Below, piece by piece: positions 58,887 to 64,000 of a stretch of 64,000 nt of DNA. The DNA is from Actinomadura syzygii (GTDB lineage Bacteria > Actinomycetota > Actinomycetes > Streptosporangiales > Streptosporangiaceae): the NCBI RefSeq assembly GCF_008085905.1, contig NZ_VSFF01000010.1, forward strand, positions 482,695 to 546,694, written 5' to 3'. The translations under genes were made by a program, and so were the position numbers. Each line of letters opens with the position of its first letter. Position 1 is the stretch's first letter. A model generated the notes under the pieces. It saw only the letters and a list, made by a program, of their open reading frames with translations. It was not told where the DNA came from and did no database searches.

Positions 58887-61481
58887 CTAGCGCAGATTGC
58901 CGTTCGTCATGCCGGGCGGGTCCGGGGGTAGCGCGACCAGGCCCAGTTCGGCGCGGCCCGACAGGAGCGGGTGGCTCGGCACCACGCGGACGCTGTAGCC
59001 GAACGCGCCGCTGCGGCCTAGCGGGACCTCGCCCGTGTAGCGGTGGCGTCCGTCCTCGGCGGGCTCTCCGTCCGCGAGTTCCAGGTAGGACGGCGCGACG
59101 AGGGCGTCGGAGTCGTCGACGCGGCCGTACACGACCTCGACGGCGACATCGTCCGGGTCGAGGCCGCCGAGCGCGACGACGGCCCGGACGGTGAGGCGGG
59201 CGCCGACCTGCGGGCTCTCCGCCCCGTCCGACTCGACGTGCTCGACGGCGACGTCCGGCCACGCCCGGCGGACCCGCTGCTTCCACGCCGAGAGCGCGCG
59301 GGCGCCCGCGAACTTGTCGGCGGTCATGGCCCGCGCCGCCGCGGCGGCCGGGGTGTACAGCTCGTCGACGTAGTCGCGCAGCATCCGGGACGCGAGCACC
59401 TTCGGGCCGAGCGTCGCGATCGTGTGCTTCACCATCTCCAGCCAGCGCCGCGGCAGGCCGCTCGCGTCACGGTCGTAGAAGGTGACGGCGACGTGGTCCT
59501 CGATCAGCTCGTAGAGGGCGGCGGCCTCCAGCTCGTCCCGCCGGTCGGGGCTCGCGAGGCCGTCGGCGGACGGGATCGCCCAGCCGTCCTGGCCGTCGTA
59601 CCACTCGTCCCACCAGCCGTCCAGGATCGACAGGTTCAGCCCGCCGTTCAGCGCCGACTTCATCCCGGACGTGCCGCACGCCTCCAGCGGGCGCAGCGGG
59701 TTGTTCATCCACACGTCGCAGCCCTGGACCATGAGCTGCCCGAGCGCCATGTCGTAGTCGGGCAGGAACACGATCCGGTGCCGGACGTCCTCCCGCCCGG
59801 TGAACCGGACGATCTCCTGGATCAGCCGCTTGCCGCCCTCGTCCGCCGGGTGCGCCTTGCCCGCGACGACGATCTGCACCGGCCGCTCCTCGTCCAGCAG
59901 GAGGGCGCGGAGCCGGTCCGGGTCGGTCATCATCAGCGTCAGCCGCTTGTAGGACGGGACGCGCCGCGCGAACCCGATCGTCAGCACGTCCGGGTCGAGC
60001 GCGCCGTCGGTCCACGCCACCTCGGCCTCGCTCGCGCCGCGCTGCCGCCACGACTCGCGCAGCCGCCGCCGCGCCTCCAGCACGAGCCGGCGGCGCAGCA
60101 CGCCGCGGATCCGCCACAGCTCGGTGCCGGGTCGGGTCCGCACCTCCTCCCAGCCCTGCCCGGACTCGACGAGCGACGGCAGCTCCCGCGCGGCCAGCTC
60201 CAGCATCTCCCGGGCCACCCACGTGCCCGCGTGCACGCCGTTCGTGATCGACCCGACCGGGACCTCGTCGGTGTCGAAGCCGCCCCACAGCCCGCCGAAC
60301 ATCTCGCGGCTGACCCGGCCGTGCAGTTCACTGACGCCGTTGACGCGCTGCGCCAGCCGCATCCCCATCACGGCCATGTTGAACACGGTGCGGTCGCCGC
60401 CCGGGTAGTCCTCCGCGCCGAGCGCGAGGATCCGGTCCACGGGGACCCGCTCCTCCTCGTTCGAGCCGCCGAAGTACCGGCCGATCAGGTCGCGCGGGAA
60501 CCGGTCGATCCCGGCCGGGACGGGCGTGTGCGTCGTGAACACCGTGCCCGCGCGGACCGCCTCCAGCGCCTCGTCGAAGCTCAGGCCGTCCTCGTCCGCC
60601 AGTTCGCGGATGCGCTCCAGGCCGAGGAACCCGGCGTGCCCCTCGTTGGTGTGGAACACCTCCGGCGCCGGATGCCCGGTGACGCGGCAGTACGCGCGGA
60701 TCGCGCGGACGCCGCCGATGCCGAGCAGCATCTCCTGCAGCAGCCGGTGGTCGCCGCCGCCCCCGTACAGGCGGTCGGTGACGTCCCGCGCCGACCGGTC
60801 GTTCTCCTCGACGTCGGAGTCGAGGAGCAGTTGCGGGACGCGCCCGACCCGCGCGACCCACACCTGCGCGTGCAGGCCCTTGCCCTTCGGGAGCCCGACC
60901 GCCACCCGGACGGGCGTGCCGTCCGCCTCGCGGAGCAGCGTCAGCGGCAGGCCGTTCGGGTCGATCGGCGGGTAGCGCTCAAGCTGCCACCCGTCCGGCG
61001 ACAGCGACTGCGAGAAGTAACCGTGGCGATAGAGAAGTCCTACCCCGATGATCGGGACGCCCATGTCGCTCGCGGTCTTCAGATGGTCGCCGGCGAGGAT
61101 GCCGAGGCCGCCGGAGTACTGCGGCAGCGCGGCGGTGATCCCGTACTCGGGTGAGAAGTAGGCGATGGACGTCGGCGTGTCCCGCCTGGCCTGGTACCAG
61201 CGCGGCGCCGTCAGGTATTCGTGCAGGTCCTCGGCGGTGTCCTGGAGCCGGCGCAGGAACCGACGGTCGTCCGCCAGCCGCGCGAGCCGGTCCGGCGCGA
61301 CCTCGCCGAGCAGCCGCACCGGGTCGTGGTGGACGGCCTTCCACAGCGCCGGGTCCACCGCGCGGAACAGGTCAAGCGTCTCGTGGTGCCAGGACCAGCG
61401 CAGGTTGAGGACCAGCTCCTCCAACTGCCGGAGCGGCTCCGGGAGGACGGTGCGGACCGTGAATCGTCGGATTGCCTTCAC
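58887..61481 (-). CDS. glgP: Alpha-glucan phosphorylase (GlgP, DUF3417 type)
   Basis: 864 residues. Releases glucose-1-phosphate from alpha-1,4-glucan. N-terminal DUF3417 (PLRQLEELVLNLRWSWHHET), then PTSIAYFSPEYGITAALPQY, GGLGILAGDHLKTASDMGVP, FHTNEGHAGFLGLERIRELA and, for PLP, EACGTSGMKSALNGGLNLSI (lysine about residue 607). The active-site region VFLPDYDMALGQLMVQGCDV is typical. Divergent from glgE with 152 nt between, so glucan breakdown and building enzymes are linked. Confidence 0.95.
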   Translation of the reverse strand: MKAIRRFTVRTVLPEPLRQLEELVLNLRWSWHHETLDLFRAVDPALWKAVHHDPVRLLGEVAPDRLARLADDRRFLRRLQDTAEDLHEYLTAPRWYQARRDTPTSIAYFSPEYGITAALPQYSGGLGILAGDHLKTASDMGVPIIGVGLLYRHGYFSQSLSPDGWQLERYPPIDPNGLPLTLLREADGTPVRVAVGLPKGKGLHAQVWVARVGRVPQLLLDSDVEENDRSARDVTDRLYGGGGDHRLLQEMLLGIGGVRAIRAYCRVTGHPAPEVFHTNEGHAGFLGLERIRELADEDGLSFDEALEAVRAGTVFTTHTPVPAGIDRFPRDLIGRYFGGSNEEERVPVDRILALGAEDYPGGDRTVFNMAVMGMRLAQRVNGVSELHGRVSREMFGGLWGGFDTDEVPVGSITNGVHAGTWVAREMLELAARELPSLVESGQGWEEVRTRPGTELWRIRGVLRRRLVLEARRRLRESWRQRGASEAEVAWTDGALDPDVLTIGFARRVPSYKRLTLMMTDPDRLRALLLDEERPVQIVVAGKAHPADEGGKRLIQEIVRFTGREDVRHRIVFLPDYDMALGQLMVQGCDVWMNNPLRPLEACGTSGMKSALNGGLNLSILDGWWDEWYDGQDGWAIPSADGLASPDRRDELEAAALYELIEDHVAVTFYDRDASGLPRRWLEMVKHTIATLGPKVLASRMLRDYVDELYTPAAAAARAMTADKFAGARALSAWKQRVRRAWPDVAVEHVESDGAESPQVGARLTVRAVVALGGLDPDDVAVEVVYGRVDDSDALVAPSYLELADGEPAEDGRHRYTGEVPLGRSGAFGYSVRVVPSHPLLSGRAELGLVALPPDPPGMTNGNLR

Positions 61482-61633
61482 GCAACGTCACGCTATGCGG
61501 TGCCCGGCGCGGACGCGACAGCCGGGGTTGCGTGAACGGCGCGTCGCACACAGTTATCGGGGGTTTGGAGGAGGTATCTGCCGGTTCGCGGGCATGGACG
61601 TTTCGGAATTCCCGCACGGGTAGAGGAGGCCTT

Positions 61634-63640
61634 ATGCACGACGAGTCCGGGACGTCCAGCGGAACCGGCATTCCGAGTCTCGGTCGCGTTCCGATCCTTG
61701 ATGTGGCGCCGGTGGTGGGGTGTGGGCGGTGGCCTGCGAAGGCGGTGGTCGGGGAGACGGTCGAGGTGTCGGCGACGGTGTTCCGGGAGGGGCACGAGCG
61801 GTTGGGCGCGGCGGTGGTGCTGCGGACGCCGGAGGGTGAGGAGTTGCCGGGTGAGGTGATGGCGGAGGTGGCGCCGGGGTTGGACCGGTGGGCGGGGCGG
61901 GTGACGCCGACCGGGGTGGGTTCGTGGTCGTTTCGGGTGGAGGCGTGGGGCGATCCGATCGCGCATTGGCGGCATGACGCGCGGATCAAGGTGCCGCGTG
62001 GGCAGGACGTCGAACTCATGCTCACCGAAGGATCCCTGCTGTACGCGCGGGCGGCCGAGGCGGTGCCGGGCAAGGACCGCCCGACCGTGGAGCGGCTGGC
62101 CCGGCGGCTCGGGGACGAGACCGTCCCGGTCACCGACCGGATGGACGCGATCGACGACCCGGACGTGGCCGACGTGCTGACCCGTCATCCGTTGCGTGAC
62201 CTGTTGACCGTCAGCGACTGGTACCCCCTGGCCGTGCACCGGCAACGGGCCCTGTTCAGCGCCTGGTATGAGTTCTTCCCCCGCTCGGAGGGTGCGACGG
62301 TGGATCCGATGGGGCGGCGCGGCCCCATCTCCGGGACCTTCCGCACCGCGATGAAACGCCTCCCCGCGGTCGCCGACATGGGTTTCGACGTGGTCTACCT
62401 GCCACCCATCCACCCCATCGGCACCACCCACCGCAAAGGCCCCAACAACACCCTGGACGCCGGCCCCTACGACCCCGGCTCCCCCTGGGCCATCGGTTCC
62501 GCGGAGGGCGGGCACGACGCCATCCACCCCGACCTTGGCACGTTGGAAGACTTCGACGCCTTCGTCGAATACGCGGGCTCCCACGGCCTGGAAATCGCGC
62601 TCGATCTGGCGTTGCAGTGCTCGCCCGACCATCCCTGGGTGGTCGAGCATCCCGAATGGTTCACCACCCGCGCCGACGGCACGATCGCCTACGCCGAGAA
62701 CCCGCCCAAGAAGTACCAGGACATCTACCCGCTCAACTTCGACCACGACCCCGACGGGCTCTACACCGAGGTCCGCCGGATCATTCACCACTGGATGGAC
62801 CACGGGGTGCGGATCTTCCGCGTCGACAACCCCCACACCAAACCCGTCGCGTTCTGGGAACGACTCCTGGCCGACATCCACACCACCGACCCCGACGTCC
62901 TCTTCCTCGCCGAAGCCTTCACCCGCCCCGCCATGATGCACACCCTCGCCAAAACCGGGTTCCACCAGTCCTACACCTACTTCACCTGGCGCAACTCCCC
63001 CCAAGAACTCCGCGAATACTTCCAAGAACTGGCAGGCCCGGCAGCGGCGTACATGCGGCCCAACTGCTTCACCAACACCCCCGACATCCTCTCGGAATAC
63101 CTGCAGCACGGCGGACGCGCCGCGTTCCAGATCCGCGCCATCCTCGCCGCCCTCCTCTCCCCCTCCTGGGGCGTCTACACCGGATACGAACTGTGCGAGA
63201 ACACCCCCGTCCGCCCCGGCAGCGAGGAATACCGCAACTCAGAGAAATACCAATACCGCCCCCGCGACTGGGACGACCCGACCACCCTCGCCCCCCTCCT
63301 CACCACGCTGAACACCCTGCGCAACACCCACCCCGCGCTGCAGCAGCTCCGGAATCTGCATTTCCACGATGTGGACCAGCCGGAGTTGCTGGCCTTCTCC
63401 AAACGGCACCTGGACGACGTCGTCCTCACCGTGATCAACCTCAACCCGCACCAAGCGCGTGAAGCGACCGTCCACCTCGACCTGCCCGCCCTCGGACTCC
63501 CCGACGACCCCCACCACCCCTACACCGTCACCGACCAACTCGACGGCGCCGTCTACACCTGGACCGCCGCCAACTACGTCCACCTCGACCCACATACCAA
63601 ACCCGCACACATCCTGACGATCGGGAGAAGTGAGAGTTGA
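61634..63640 (+). CDS. glgE: Alpha-1,4-glucan:maltose-1-phosphate maltosyltransferase
   Basis: 668 residues from ATG with GAGGAGG upstream. Adds maltose from maltose-1-phosphate to glucan (GH13_3). Domains: N-terminal beta domain (RWPAKAVVGETVEVSATVFR), helical insert, and the GH13 barrel with MGFDVVYLPPIHPIGTTHRK, GLEIALDLALQCSPDHPWV, the Asp nucleophile in GVRIFRVDNPHTKPVAFW, the acid Glu in VLFLAEAFTRPAMM and GVYTGYELCENTPVRPGSEEY. The 5' third is G-rich on this strand and the rest C-rich (see findings). Overlaps treS by 4 nt. Confidence 0.96.
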   Translation: MHDESGTSSGTGIPSLGRVPILDVAPVVGCGRWPAKAVVGETVEVSATVFREGHERLGAAVVLRTPEGEELPGEVMAEVAPGLDRWAGRVTPTGVGSWSFRVEAWGDPIAHWRHDARIKVPRGQDVELMLTEGSLLYARAAEAVPGKDRPTVERLARRLGDETVPVTDRMDAIDDPDVADVLTRHPLRDLLTVSDWYPLAVHRQRALFSAWYEFFPRSEGATVDPMGRRGPISGTFRTAMKRLPAVADMGFDVVYLPPIHPIGTTHRKGPNNTLDAGPYDPGSPWAIGSAEGGHDAIHPDLGTLEDFDAFVEYAGSHGLEIALDLALQCSPDHPWVVEHPEWFTTRADGTIAYAENPPKKYQDIYPLNFDHDPDGLYTEVRRIIHHWMDHGVRIFRVDNPHTKPVAFWERLLADIHTTDPDVLFLAEAFTRPAMMHTLAKTGFHQSYTYFTWRNSPQELREYFQELAGPAAAYMRPNCFTNTPDILSEYLQHGGRAAFQIRAILAALLSPSWGVYTGYELCENTPVRPGSEEYRNSEKYQYRPRDWDDPTTLAPLLTTLNTLRNTHPALQQLRNLHFHDVDQPELLAFSKRHLDDVVLTVINLNPHQAREATVHLDLPALGLPDDPHHPYTVTDQLDGAVYTWTAANYVHLDPHTKPAHILTIGRSES

Positions 63641-64000
63641 GCGGTCCTTATGAGCCACGGCCCGCTTCCGCGCCGGACGACCCCGTGCCGGGCGCGGTGC
63701 CAAGGGACGATCCAATCACCGAAATTCCCCCCGACGCGATTCCAACCACATCCGAGCCAGTCCCGGACGCGTTCAGTCCGGAAACACCGCGCGATCCGCA
63801 TTGGTTCAAGACGGCGGTGTTCTACGAAGTGTCGGTCCGAGGGTTCGCCGATTCCAACGGCGACGGCTACGGCGACCTCCGCGGCCTGATCAACAAACTC
63901 GACCACCTGCAATGGCTCGGGATCGACTGCCTATGGCTGCTGCCGATCTACCAATCACCCCTCAAAGACGGCGGCTACGACATCTCCGGCTACACCCAGA
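63637..64000 (+). CDS. treS: Trehalose synthase (maltose alpha-D-glucosyltransferase), N-terminal part
   Basis: Starts at a TTG (63637-63639) inside the glgE stop (TTGA), with GAGAAG and GAGAG upstream. About 121 residues are in the window, running off the right edge. A Pro/Glu-rich lead of about 47 residues precedes DPHWFKTAVFYEVSVRGFAD, SNGDGYGDLRGLINKLDHLQ, WLGIDCLWLLPIYQSPLKDG and GYDISGYTQ, the GH13_16 start. TreS interconverts trehalose and maltose, feeding the Pep2-GlgE route; pep2 is expected just beyond the window. Confidence 0.9.
   Translation, partial: MSGPYEPRPASAPDDPVPGAVPRDDPITEIPPDAIPTTSEPVPDAFSPETPRDPHWFKTAVFYEVSVRGFADSNGDGYGDLRGLINKLDHLQWLGIDCLWLLPIYQSPLKDGGYDISGYTQ

Overview
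The window is very GC-rich DNA of actinobacterial type: codons end in G or C, and GTG and TTG starts and 1-4 nt gene overlaps are common. A GntR/hypothetical pair, Hanks-type kinases, an F420-type reductase, gatCAB and the GlgE alpha-glucan route all fit a filamentous actinomycete. Thermomonosporaceae/Streptosporangiales (Actinomadura-like) is my best guess; this is inference, since no rRNA or other marker is present. It reads as ordinary chromosome. I see no tRNA, rRNA, IS element or CRISPR array.

Layout. 1-2.1 kb: a partial TPR-like gene, a one-helix membrane protein, and a GntR regulator with a small partner. 2.1-19.3 kb: a branched-chain amino acid and serine region, almost all on the minus strand (cimA, ilvE, leuB, serA, ilvC, ilvN, ilvB). 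It is interrupted by a FhuF-like Fe-S protein, a thymidylate-synthase-like protein, a DUF2079 membrane protein and a PadR/ABC-exporter operon. 19.4-31.6 kb: two membrane GGDEF-EAL proteins flank a PQQ-type sugar dehydrogenase lipoprotein and gatC-gatA-[AAA ATPase-DUF4276]-gatB. 31.8-41.5 kb: ligA, a MetE-like protein, mnmA, a cysteine desulfurase, and a TetR/MFS pair. 41.6-49.6 kb: four kinase-fold genes around etfBA. 49.7-53.6 kb: acyl-ACP desaturase, SDR, F420-type reductase with a divergent HxlR regulator, enoyl-CoA hydratase. 53.7-58.9 kb: an intein-containing SNF2 helicase and a SWIM protein. 58.9-64 kb: glgP, glgE and the start of treS.

How genes work together. cimA, ilvB, ilvN, ilvC, ilvE, leuB and serA make branched-chain amino acids and serine. 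Three of their transcription units share an upstream 17-bp dyad (RTCTC-N7-GAGAY) followed 44-56 nt later by a 14-16 codon leader peptide with an Ile/Leu/Val run. In each case a strong hairpin begins in the last leader codons, and in two a classical terminator follows. This points to two-layer control: a DNA-binding repressor plus ribosome-mediated attenuation. Cysteine desulfurase near mnmA fits sulfur supply for tRNA thiolation. glgP, glgE and treS belong to the trehalose-maltose-1-phosphate-glucan pathway.

Most unusual items: an ATPase plus Toprim-like gene pair (defence-like) embedded with 4-nt overlaps inside the gatCAB operon; a third branched-chain-type leader serving a tiny ORF and a FhuF-like gene ahead of leuB; an intein exactly in the SNF2 Walker A motif; a pseudokinase beside the active kinase it resembles; a 19-bp perfect inverted repeat in front of the cysteine desulfurase; and a GGDEF domain interrupted by an Arg-rich insertion.
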